In this document: in pieces, positions 45,829-56,343 of the stretch | How positions within the stretch are numbered: position 1 is the first letter of the stretch | Layout of the letters: each line of letters opens with the position of its first letter | Assembly: GCF_032452875.1 (NCBI RefSeq) | Contig: NC_083875.1 | Location: forward strand, 76,344,178 to 76,408,177 | Direction: 5' to 3' | DNA from: Bos javanicus | Taxonomy: Eukaryota > Chordata > Mammalia > Artiodactyla > Bovidae | DNA: 64,000 nucleotides | Notes under the pieces: model-generated | Told to the model about the DNA's origin: nothing | Database searches by the model: none | What the model saw: the letters and a program-made list of their open reading frames with translations, nothing else | Program-made: the position numbers and the translations under genes

Positions 45829-47937
45829 GTGAGAGGCCAGGGGGTGGGCTGTGGGGAAATGCCAAGTGCTGTTCAGAAATCCACGCTGCCAGGCACCCTA
45901 CAGCACTTGCTTCCCAGTGATTGTGTAGCAGGAGGTGGGTGTGTGGGCAGAAACTCTTGGCCCTTCCTGCATACGAGGTCTACATGCCAGGCCAGGAGAA
46001 CCGAAATAGAACTCTGACTGAATACCAGGTTTTCTTGTATCAGTCACCAGAGCGTCAGCCTCTCCAGTGAATGGTGGGGAAGGAGAAGAGGCACTGGGCT
46101 GCAGCTGGGGACCCTGGGGCCAGGTCATTACTGGGCTACAGGTTAAGAGTGAACAGCCCCCAGACAGAAGGGAGCAGAGACTTTAAGGGAAAGTAAGGTG
46201 GGGGAGAGGTGAACAAGGCTCCTCCAGGGTTGGAGGAGGGCTTCTCTGGTAGCTCAGATGGTAAAGAATCTGCCTGCAGTTTGAGAGACCTGGGTTCAAA
46301 CCCTGGGTTGGGAAAATCCCCTGGAGAAGGGAATGACTACCCACTCTAGTATTCTTGCCTGGAGAATTCCATAGACAGAGAAGCCTGGCGGGCTGTAGTC
46401 CATGGGGTCATCAGAGTCGGATGCGACTGAGCGACTAACATCTTAGGGTTGGAGAACAAGGAAGTAGGAACAGGAAAAACAGTTGGCACATTTGAGTTCC
46501 ACTGAGGAGAAACAAAGTGAAAAAAAAAAAGAGGTGTCACCAATACTATGAATAGGAATATTCACACTTGCCTCCTGATCACCTGAGTCACACTGCATGG
46601 TGCCTCTCGATGAAAGATTTCAAAGGAAATCTCTGAATTTTCCCTGCCTTAGGCGAGGGAGAAGTTACCATCTTAGCACTGATGGGCAGAATGCTGAATA
46701 GATGCTGTTGGGTGGGGTGTGCTCAGAGGTTCACACACAGTTCTGAGGGAAGGTCAGGCATCTCGAATCAGCGTCACCTCTCTGCCCACCAGCATCCCTC
46801 CCACCTGCCTTCCCTGATGCAGTACCTGCCTGGCTTTGTGTCCACGGCTATATGAGGTGCTTCCAGAGAAAATTCCCCAGCAGCCATGGACAGAAATGGA
46901 ATTTTAAGTCCAGACTCCTGGTTGCTTTCTGTGGGAGCTATGCAGCAGCAGCTGACTGGGGCGCTGCTCTGGGGACCCCCGGGATGGAGGAGAGTAGGAT
47001 GTAGCCCTGTCTTTGAGCTAAGAAGAGAACAGCTAAGAATTCCTGCTTCCCAGGAGCTCCCGAACCTGGAGGCCCCCAGCAACTTGTTAAAGCCATGTGT
47101 TGATCGAAGCTGCCAGACCCCTCTCAGGCCTTCTTGGCCCCCTTGGGCAAGCTGAGAATTTGCAGGGAGGGCCTTGAGGCAAAGCCGAGGGCTGCTCCCA
47201 GTCTGCAGAGCTTCAAGTTCTCTTACAACAGTTTCTTGGCAGTTGTCTGCTTGGGTTTGGGCCTTGCCAACAAATTTTCTTAGAACTGGCTCTCGGCTTG
47301 TCCTTAGTCTAAGTTCCCATCAGGACTTTCCCTATGAAACTAGAATCTGGCCTTACTCAGAAAGATGAAAACAATTTGGAAGAGCCTTGATAGCTACTTG
47401 GAAACAGCTGTGGGTGCCTTGGTATAGGGTTTAGAGCCTGACCATTGGCCCTGGGACTTCGGGCACCAACTGCAGACGGTGTTAAGTCCTCACTGTGGGC
47501 TATAAGCGAAGAACTCCCTCTTCAGCCAGCTCCCACCTGGCAAGAAAGGACCACCCTTCCTTGGGAAGGTCACGTTAAGGTCTCCCAGGGAAGGGTTTCC
47601 CTGAGAACATGGGATGAAGAGAGCTCCAGAGAAAAATAGAGCAGAGGTCTGGGGGAGGCCAACTTCCACATCGAGGAGCAGCATTCTAGACCAGACTTGC
47701 CAAATATATGGTTTGTTTCACTCTCTGTAGCAAAGATGGGGTGGGGAAGGGGCTTGCCCAGACACCACAGAGCCAGACCCTACGTGTCCTGTACCCTATT
47801 CTCTGCCAGTTTAGGATATTGCTAAAGCCTAGCAACACCTAGAAAAGTCACCACAGACCCAGCTTTAAATCATCTGACCTGGAAAATCTAGCTTTGTTGA
47901 CGATTATATTTGCTTCCTCTTCTTTTTTCCTCACCAG
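45829..47937 (+). other. NUDT2: NUDT2 intron between coding exons
   Basis: 2.1-kb intron bounded by gtgaga and ctcaccag. It holds one Bov-tA with a target-site duplication (46237-46444). The rest is unique sequence in which I see no exon or RNA gene. Confidence 0.85.
46237..46444 (+). mobile_element. Bov-tA SINE in NUDT2 intron
   Basis: Forward copy; related flanks AGGGTTGGAGG (46226-46236) and AGGGTTGGAGA (46445-46455). Confidence 0.9.
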
Positions 47938-48254
47938 GCCATGTGGAACCAGGAGAAAGTGACTTGGAAACAGCCCTTCGGGAGACCCAGGAGGAAGCAG
48001 GCATAGAAGCAGGCCAGCTGACCATCATTGAGGGCTTCAGAAGGGAGCTCAGTTACGTAGCCAGAGAGAAGCCTAAAATCGTCATCTACTGGCTGGCGGA
48101 GGTAAAGGACTGCGATGTGGAGGTCCGCCTCTCCCGCGAGCACCAAGCCTACCGCTGGCTGGAGCTGGAGGATGCCTGCCAGTTGGCTCAGTTTGAGGAG
48201 ATGAAGGCTGCACTCCAAGAAGGACACCAGTTTCTCTGCTCCACAGCGACCTGA
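47938..48254 (+). CDS. NUDT2: NUDT2 coding exon 2 (Nudix box and C-terminus)
   Basis: The acceptor cctcaccag lies just before 47938. The exon completes Gly43 and supplies residues 44-147, ending TGA at 48252-48254; the two exons total 444 nt. The Nudix box GX5EX7REUXEEXGU is complete: G43, E49, R57, E58, E61, E62 and G64, the Mg2+-binding catalytic loop-helix. The downstream segment has the family's YWLAEVKD and EHQAYRWLELEDA stretches. The total of 147 residues equals the usual family length. There is no frameshift, and an intron of 2.1 kb separates the two coding exons. Confidence 0.97.
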
Positions 48255-48505
48255 ACTGACCAGAGTCGGGCCTTTTGCCTCAGTAGGATCCTTTCAGGGC
48301 CTTCTGAGATGAACTGCCTTCACTTCACTTCACTTCCTTGGTCTTTGGCTCATTATAGCAGAGAGCAGAGAGGCTAGTAAAATCAGTTGAGGACTCTCAG
48401 AGGAGAGCAAGCAAGAATCTCAGCTAGGTGGAAAGGAAGGGAAAGGAGGAGTTTAAAAAAAAAAAAAAAAGCCCAGGTCCAGTGAGTACCTCCTTATACT
48501 TTATG

Positions 48506-48524
48506 AATAAAGTTTATGAATAAA
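48506..48524 (+). terminator. NUDT2: NUDT2 polyadenylation signals
   Basis: Two AATAAA hexamers, at 48506-48511 and 48519-48524, lie about 250 nt after the NUDT2 stop codon. A short 3' UTR ending around 48,540 is the simplest reading. A 16-nt A run at about 48455-48470 precedes them. Confidence 0.75.
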
Positions 48525-50513
48525 CTTCAAGCAGCTTCTCTCTCCCTCTAACCTGCTGTATTTATTTCATGGACTCTTGCCCGGGGCATAGGGGTGCGGT
48601 GGAGAAAAACTAGAGTGGATCAGGGCTCCAGCCTTAGCTGGAGGGAACCCTGGGACCAACCACTGTACCCCAGAAAAGCTGAGGAATCAGGGAGACCCAA
48701 CATGACCAGGGCAGCTCTTCTGTCCCTGGACCTCCAAGCACTCTCACCCCACCCCACCAACGTGCCCGATTTGTTGTGGCTTTTATCAGAACGGACAAAT
48801 AAGTGAGTGGGACTGGAGCGTAGGAATTGGGTCTGCCCGCCATATCCACAGATGCCGAGGACCCACAGTGGGACTCGATCATCTGCGGAGTTTGGTATCC
48901 ACAGCGGGTCCCCCAGTCCTCCGCAGATAACGGAGTACGATTCTACTCACTAATGTATCTTTTCCTGGCACCAGGGACACATGTAGCAGGTGCTCAGTAT
49001 TTCCTAAAATAGAGACCGAGACACAACAGGGACAGGAGGGTCAGGCAGCCCTGGGCCACCAGGTCAAAGACACACACACTCCAGCCTCCCAGCCCAGTCC
49101 TGACTCCCACAGTCAGTGTGGTGTCAGTGTGACTGAGGTCACTGGCGAGGAGCAGGCCTGAGCCTGGGGCCTCTGCTGGGCCACCTGCAGCCCTGTCATT
49201 CCCCTGTGCCATCCTCGCCTGCTGTGGCCTTCACCTTTAGCAGGCCTTGCTTGTTGGCGTTCCTCTCTTCCTACCTACTCCCTTTCTCCACAACTCTGCT
49301 GGAAGATCCAGAGGCGCAAGAGGTAGGCCCTGGCCCTCTTTCCCCTTGCTACTAGGGATCACAGAACGCAGGGAAGGTGTTAGATCCTACAGCCCTTCCA
49401 GGAGCTGTTAGCAGCTGGGTTCATGTGGATTTCATTAGGGAGTTGTTGCCCAATGAAGTGCGGAAGATTGGCTGGGAAGGGGCATTGGCAAAGGTCAACC
49501 TGGATTACCAGGGTCAAGAACAGGCACCCCCAGACGAAATAGAGAAGTCGCCTGGGTCTCTGACAGGCTTCCAGATGTTTTCAGTCACCGTTTCTCCGTG
49601 CAGACAGGGCAGAAGTACTAGTGAACAGGATCTTGGAGCCCTGCCAGGGGCCTGAACGGTTTTGTTCCTCACCCCTCTGAACGGCACTCCCTGAAGGAGG
49701 CCTGCTGCAGGAAGTTTTTTGAGCTTAGTGTTCTCTTTCCAGGCCAGCAGGGACCACATCCTACTGATTTAATAAATGCCTGCTGGGCAGTGGTGCCAAA
49801 CCACAGACTGGCTGCCTCCTAATGAGGGCTGGCCAGCCCTGTGCTCTCAGCATGGGAGTCTGAGGGAGTCTGTGGAATCTCAAAATGCTCAGCACTTGTA
49901 CACCAGAGTTCGAAGGGACCTGGAAAATGACCTGATTCTGCTGCTCATTTTTTTTTTTTTAAGCTGGGAATATTGAGGCTTAAGGAGGTAGATGGCCCTG
50001 GCAATTGTCTATATGTGAGGTCCTTCGAGAATTAGGTGCCCTAGGGGACTCTTATTTTAGAATATCTTGTGTAGCTTTGGAGTCATTCTTCTAGGCCTTA
50101 CAGTGTTTTCCATTAAAACACAGGTACTTTGGAGAAGGGGGGTGAATAAATTGCATTCAGCTGCTTACTTTGTGGGACGAATTGACAGGTGTGACTGGGG
50201 CATGTTAATGGGCAGTGGATGAGGGAGGGTGAGAGCAGAGCTGAGATTGGGATCTAACAGGTGAGTGGGCTTTGTTGTCATCACCACTTTGCTTTTGGCT
50301 GCCTGGGCTTGTTCAAGGGTCATGGGGCTAAGACTGCAATTTCCCCTTCAATCTCAGGCCCTCCAACCAGGTTCCAGAGCATCTCCTCCTGGGAGCTTTC
50401 CCTGACAACCACTCGTTCTGTAAACACGGTTCTGTCCCCACCTACACCCAAAGAGGCTTTTCTTGGAGTTGCACTTGTTTTCCCCACTACCACCTGCGCC
50501 ACCCCAGGGTGAA

Positions 50514-50714
50514 ATGTTAGTCCTCATTCGTGTCTGACTCTTTGCAACCCCGTGGGTTATAGCCCACTAGGCTTCTCTGTCCATGGAATTCTCCAAGCAA
50601 GAATATTGGAGTCGTTTACTATTCCCTTCTCCAGGGGTTCCTGACCCAGGGATTGAACCCAGGTCTCCTGCATCGAAGGCAGATTCTTTACCCTCTGAGC
50701 CACCAGGGAAGCCC
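50514..50714 (-). mobile_element. Bov-tA SINE
   Basis: Reverse copy from tcattcgtgtctgactctttg to ccaccagggaagccc; flanks CCCAGGGTGAA and CCCGGGGTGAA. Confidence 0.88.
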
Positions 50715-51424
50715 ATCCCGGGGTGAAGAAGCGTCTAGTAAATTAATCCCCACGAGGATGGTCCTAAGTTGCCCCCTCTTGGGGGCCTTTGATAGAGGCT
50801 CTGGAAAACCAAAATGCCCTCTTGACTCTCAGAAGCAGTATCTTACACCCCCACAGTAAGCAGTTGTTTGCTGAATTGAAGACCTAAAGGCATGAAGCTA
50901 TAGGGGTGATTTTAATTGTAGAATTTAAATTGAAATACTGGTGCTGGTGTGGGACGTGAGAAGCAGAGGCTGACTGCTCCCTGAGCGATCCAGTGGGTCC
51001 CTTAAGCTCTAGAGGAGGGCGGTGCCAACCCCACTGCTGCCCCCTAGAGGCTGTGCTACAGAGTCCAGCGAAACTTGCTCTCCACCTTCCTTCTAACCCT
51101 CCCCCTTCACTTCCTTCCCCTCCTACCTTGCCTCCACCTCAGATTATGTAATAGGAAGCTCTCAACAGGACCCCCTGAGGAGGGGAAAAGGGCTATGGAG
51201 GGGAAAGACAGCACTGGATATTGAGTACTGAGGCACAATTTCTTCCTGTTCTTCAGACTGGGACCCCCTCTTCCCCGCCCAGGGACTGAGCCTCTTCCTC
51301 TTTAGCTTTCCCCACTCCCCCAACCCCACCCTCAGACTCAGGGCTTAACCTCATAAGGCCAAGAATTCTCCCTCTCCTAATGGGTGAGGGGGCGAGAAGG
51401 TACAATTTTTCAGTTATAAAATAA

Positions 51425-51670
51425 ATAAATACAGTCATTGGGCTGTAATGAACAGCATGGTCGTGACTATAGTTAATACTGTATTGTGTATTTGAATGTA
51501 GGTAGGAGAGTGGATCTTGAATGGTCTCATTACAAGAAAAAAAATTTTTTGTAACTGATGACAGCTGTTAACTGGACTTACTGTGGTGCTCATTTAGCAA
51601 TATATACAAATAACGAATCATTACACTGAATACCTTATGTTAATATAATGTTACTGATGCCTCAATTTAA
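51425..51670 (+). repeat. L1M-type LINE 3' end
   Basis: Recognisable 3' UTR of an older L1: gttaatactgtattgtgta, gcaatatatacaaataacga. Confidence 0.8.
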
Positions 51671-53422
51671 CAAAAATTTCAGTTTCTCTTTTCCCCTATA
51701 GTCCATTAATATGGTAAAGTACTTTGAAAAAAAGAAATTCTCTCCTCCCCTCAAGCTGCTGGAAAGATCCTTGGGCATGATGAAATAAAAGCTAGTCTGA
51801 AGATAAAAACCACGTTGTTCCTTGGGAGCTGGGGTGTGTACCAAAGAGGGGAGGGCGTCAGCAGAAGTCCCACTGAGTCGGACAATGGCAGGAAAGGAAA
51901 TCACCCAGTTGCCGCTGCAGTCTTCTTCAAGGCTGGTCTGGGCAGGCCTCCTCTCATAGGGATGGGCTGTGCAGCTGTTCCCAGAACAGAAGGGAGTATC
52001 TCTTCAAATGATTTTCAAAATATGCTCATAAGCATGTGTGTGTGAGCAAAACAGAAGTGTGAGAAGAATTTAGATCTTAGAGGTCTTGAACATCAGAGCT
52101 TGAATTTTTTCCTAAATGACCTGATTGAATTTCAGAAAGATTTCCTTGGCTGCCTGCTATACTGATTGAATTGAAGGATTTGAGTGGACAGAATTAGGAA
52201 TCCACTGCAGTGGTCCAGGCTAGAACTGATAAGATCTGACACGGGGTAGTGGCCAGGAGATGGAGAAGTCAATACTGCCTTGGATTTGAGAAAAGGGACC
52301 AGAAATCCTGGTGAGGGGAACCAACAAAAGAAGACTTACTTGCTCTGTAATCAACCAGGGTGAGGGATCCTTTGCCCAAATCTGGGAGAACAGAGCAAAG
52401 ATCCTCCCAGAAAATTCAAATCTTGGTCTTGAGAGAGGACTTGGCCAGAGTTCAGCCGACTTATACAGTGCTAGAAAGGAAACTGGGGCAGACTCTAAGG
52501 CTGCACACGGTCACAGAATGGGGGTGTTAGTCCCCAGTCCCGGATATTTTGCGGTGTCCACTCAAGCTCCCTGCCATTACTCCTGGAGAAGGGAGCTCTC
52601 CATTCCTGCATGCCAGCCTCCCCACCCCCACCCTCAGTGGTACAGACCAGTGGGGAACTGGCCATGACAAGGCTGCTGGAAGCTCCATGGAGGGGGGCTA
52701 GCCCTCCCTCCCACCCAGATGTGCAGAGAGATAAACATGGAATGTACAAGAGGTGCTGGCAGGGATGGTGGGCGGGTACAAGGTTCCAAGGGGACAGAGT
52801 TTCTGGCATCCTAGCAAATGGGTAGAGGGAGCTTTTAGTCCTGGTCCCTCCCCTCCCCCCATCCCAAGACCAGCTCTTTCTCATGGTTCCTACCATTCCA
52901 GCCACCACCCCAAACTTTTGAACCTCTCTTTTTTGTTGTCAGTGGAGGAAAGGGAAACACTTCTTGGTCTAGAATAGGACCCATTGGGTGGCTGCTTCAA
53001 AGACATACATTTCCGTGATTTCACAACCTTGGATGTGTACAGACAGGAGCTGGGCCAAGCTGTTGAAAGATGGGTGAAGCCTGGGTGGCAGATTCTAGGT
53101 AACTCAATACAGAACATCAGGTTCCAGTCCAGCCTTGGGGACTAATCTGTGTGACTCAAGTCGATGCCCTCTTCCCTCTCGCAGTGTTTTAGTTCGTTCA
53201 TCTGTGCTTTTGTGATTAATGAAGTCAATGGCATAGGCCAGACTAGAAACCAGACCACAAGTCAAGGCCCATTTGGCTGGGATGTGGCCAGCCAAGGGCA
53301 CTCTGCCCTCTGGCCCTGCCTTAGCACACAGTTAGTGCTCAGTGGGCCTGGTGCGTCCCCTCCTCCAGCTGAGCTGCCTGCCCTCAATGCCCTCTTAAAA
53401 TTCTTAACATTTGACTTCATTT

Positions 53423-53553
53423 GTTTTTTTTTTTTCAACTGGCCACACCACATGGCTTGTGGGATCTTAGCTCTCTGATGACCAGGGATTGAACCCTGGC
53501 CCCCTGCAGTGGAAGCGTGGAGTCCTAACTGCTGGACAGTCAGGGAACTCCCT
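53423..53553 (-). repeat. tRNA-type (CHR-like) SINE
   Basis: T run, then tgtgggatcttagctctctg to acagtcagggaactccc. Confidence 0.8.
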
Positions 53554-53682
53554 CAGTGCTCTTCTAAAGGATACTCCTCCTCCAGGCCAGATGACTTAGG
53601 CCCTCCAGATTACTTTACCCACCCCCACCTTCCCATGCCACCTCAGCACACACTTGCTTGGTCCTGGGCTGTAGAACTTTAT

Positions 53683-53860
53683 TCTAACATGTTCTGTAAT
53701 CTGAACTGTCCAACATGTGAGCCACTAGTCACACATGGCTTTTGAATACTTGAAATGTGGCTAGCATGCCTGAAGAACTGGATTTTTAATTACATTTATT
53801 TAAAAATTAAATTTAAGAAGTGATATGTGACTAAAGGCTACCCAGTAGGATACAGCACAA
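53683..53860 (+). repeat. MER5A-type hAT DNA transposon relic
   Basis: Phrases ctgtccaacatgtgagccac, cttgaaatgtggctagcatg and a terminal ctacccagtaggatacagc typical of MER5A. Confidence 0.75.
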
Positions 53861-53899
53861 GTTTTAGGCAGTTTTCTTCAGTCCTTGTCTACAATTAAG

Positions 53900-54090
53900 A
53901 GTTAATAGAAGTTACCATTTACTAAACACTTACTTCTTGCCAATTTTTGCATAAGTACTTTACAGACACATCTCAATGAGTCCTAGAAATTCTATTTTAA
54001 AGATAAAAAGACTGATGCTTGAGAGGTTAGGTCAACTGCTTCAGACTGCATAGTCTGAAGTGGAGGGCCATTTAAATGTGAGTCATGCTC
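53900..54090 (-). repeat. MIR-like SINE
   Basis: Reverse, strongly diverged MIR pattern (gcttgagaggttaggtcaac). Confidence 0.45.
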
Positions 54091-54494
54091 TCCAGCCATT
54101 CAAGGAACTTTCCAGGACCCAGCTTAGTTGTCTTCCTTCTACAGTCACTCCACACATATCCCATCGCTGGGCACCAGGACCTAGGAAGGCTCATCACTGA
54201 ATACTGACTGGTAAATGCTCTTGACCAAAAAGAGAGGGAAGCTAATTCCATGTACTCCCCATCTCCTGGGGACTCCTGGCTCCTGACATTCCACTTCAGA
54301 TGTCTCTTTTCTCGCCTTTCTCCTGGACCACAGTGTCCCCCAGGTCACAAACTCAGAGCTCAGCTGAGTGCTGTGTGTAGGGGTTTGGAAAGAGGGTATC
54401 ACATGCAGGCTTAGAGTGAGCCAGCTGGGCTGGGACCTTGAGCCTGGAAAAAAGTCCATGTTGTTTTTAAGCAAGAAAAAAAAACTATTATAAT

Positions 54495-54680
54495 AGCTTT
54501 TATTGAGCACCTACTTGTGCCAGGCACTTTACATACATCTGTGCTTATAATTCCCACAACAACCTGGGAGGTAGGCATTATTATCACCATTTTATAGATG
54601 AAGAACTGAGGCTCAGAGAGGTTAAGCAGCTTACTCAAGGCCACGCAGTTTCTAGATGAGTGGTGGAATCAGGGGTGAAT
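54495..54680 (-). repeat. MIR-like SINE
   Basis: Reverse MIR: gagcacctacttgtgccagg, gaggctcagagaggttaagc. Confidence 0.75.
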
Positions 54681-55025
54681 GCTCCTAAAGTTTCACTAGC
54701 ATTCTTCACAAAGAAAATTGAGGGGGTAGTGGAGTGGGCAAAGAGATGCATTCTCTAGGGGGTGAGGGGCTGATTCTGCTGTCAGAGTTGTTAAGGGAAG
54801 CTGAACCCTGCCCTATTTCCCACCTCCCCACTGCTGGCAAGCCACTCCTTGCCCAGACTCAGCTGCAAAAGCAGAAAAAACTCTCTGGCTGCTCTTCTTA
54901 GCAAAGAAAAATAACTAGAATGAAAAATCTTACCCTGTGTGTATATTTGTGGGTGTCGCTGTGTGCGGTAGTTTGTGTGCTGAAGCACACCACCACCAAA
55001 ATAAAAACATCCTTTCCCCACTTCC

Positions 55026-55166
55026 CTGTTTTGTTTTTTGGGGGGGGGGGTCTTTCCCCCCCCGTATTTTCCCACCCAGCTTGTGGGATTCCTGGCCTGG
55101 GGATCAAACCTGCACTCACTGTGGTGGAAGCATGCAGTCCTAACCACTGGACCACCAGGGAATTCC
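55026..55166 (-). repeat. tRNA-type SINE with G11/C8 block
   Basis: Reverse copy ending ggaccaccagggaattccc. Its T-rich side contains G11 (55040-55050), a 5-nt spacer and C8 (55056-55063). Confidence 0.8.
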
Positions 55167-55394
55167 CTAACGTGCCTCCCTTTTAAGCCACACCTCTGCC
55201 ATGTGTATAGGGAGTGAGGCAGCTGAGAAATCTAGACAGGGCTGTTTATTTTCTACTAGAGTCCCAGGGAGATCACCTAGGAAGGGACCAGGTTGAAAGT
55301 CAAAACCTCAAGTTTGCTCCCTGCCCCCTCCCTCCAGGCTTATGCAGCCTCAGAGGTATTGTGTTAATTCCATAGATCCAGGGACCCGTGGTGC

Positions 55395-55401
<7 letters not shown>

Positions 55402-55435
<34 letters not shown>

Positions 55436-55454
55436 ACAGAACACACACACACAG
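55402..55454 (+). repeat. (CA)n microsatellite
   Basis: Interrupted CA run of about 50 nt. Confidence 0.95.
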
Positions 55455-55867
55455 GTTCTTGAGTTAAGGCACCAAGTCTGGCCTGCATGGCCTTGCAAGT
55501 CTTTGCCCATCAGGGAGTGGCCCTGGCCCAGGGCTGAACCACGTGTGTACACAGATGCCTAAGGATGGGGTCAGGAGTCTCTTCACAAATGAGGGACAAT
55601 GACGATGGCTCTGTCCTCCCGGCCTTTGGGAGGGGACCACTTGCCTCCTTGTCAGTTGGCCAAGTACCTCCATCCCTTGTCGCCAGCTGGGTGGGACCAG
55701 GTCAGCCACAGGTCAGGCAAGTGCTGAGAACTCAGGGCCTGGCACTTTCCAACACCAAGAATGTGCCCTTTCTAAGTGTGGTAGGAGGCTATTTTGGGAC
55801 CTTCAAGAGGACCAAGTCACCACTTCAGAAGGACAAAGATGGAAGGTGAGGCTTCTTTCTGTGCTTT

Positions 55868-55991
55868 TCTCTTTTTGTTTTGGCCATGCCACTGTGGTAT
55901 GCAGGATCTTAGTTCCCCTATTAGGGACTGAACTCCAGCCCCCTGCAGTGGAAGGATGGAGTCCTAACCACCGGACCACCTCAGGAAGTCC
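55868..55991 (-). repeat. tRNA-type (CHR-like) SINE
   Basis: Reverse copy: ttggccatgccactgtggtatg to accacctcaggaagtcccc; flanks ctttctgtgc and cttctctgtgc suggest a duplication. Confidence 0.8.
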
Positions 55992-56343
55992 CCTTCTCTG
56001 TGCGTTTAAAACCCAACTGTGTTTTACAGGAAGAAAACTGATTTTTTTCCTCTGAGCTCTCTTGCCCCCACCCAAGGGAAGGAGTTTCTGTAGACTGGAG
56101 TGCCTGTGGAGAGGAGGGCTGTAACCATTGTGCACTGGAGTTGGGGGGCGGGTGGTGCTTCAGTGTCTTCTCCCCCGCCCTACAGGAGCCGGTTCCAGCA
56201 CATTTAGGTCAATTACCCACTTAGTGGGTGGTATAAAGTTGGGGACTTCCTGTGGGATAGACGGTGCGGTTGTGATTTTGAGGGTTAAAGGCCTACATGA
56301 AGACTAGGGTTAGGGCTGCCAGGTTTCTGGGCCCTGGGCTGGG

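Larger units (their letters stand above)
48545..56343. other. NUDT2-MYORG interval, including probable MYORG 3' UTR
   Basis: The right part should be MYORG 3' UTR. A minus-strand AATAAA at 55250-55245 is one candidate end, but others are possible. Repeats are listed separately. Stretches 49010-50500, 50720-51230, 51680-53410 and 56000-56340 are unique-looking and contain no gene that I can support. Part of 48836-48948 is weakly self-complementary and may be an old DNA-transposon scrap. Confidence 0.6.

Noticed and set aside
52495..52908. 137-codon minus-strand open frame in the NUDT2-MYORG interval
   Set aside because: No splice context, domain or composition supports it. A chance frame in moderately GC-rich DNA is the simplest reading.
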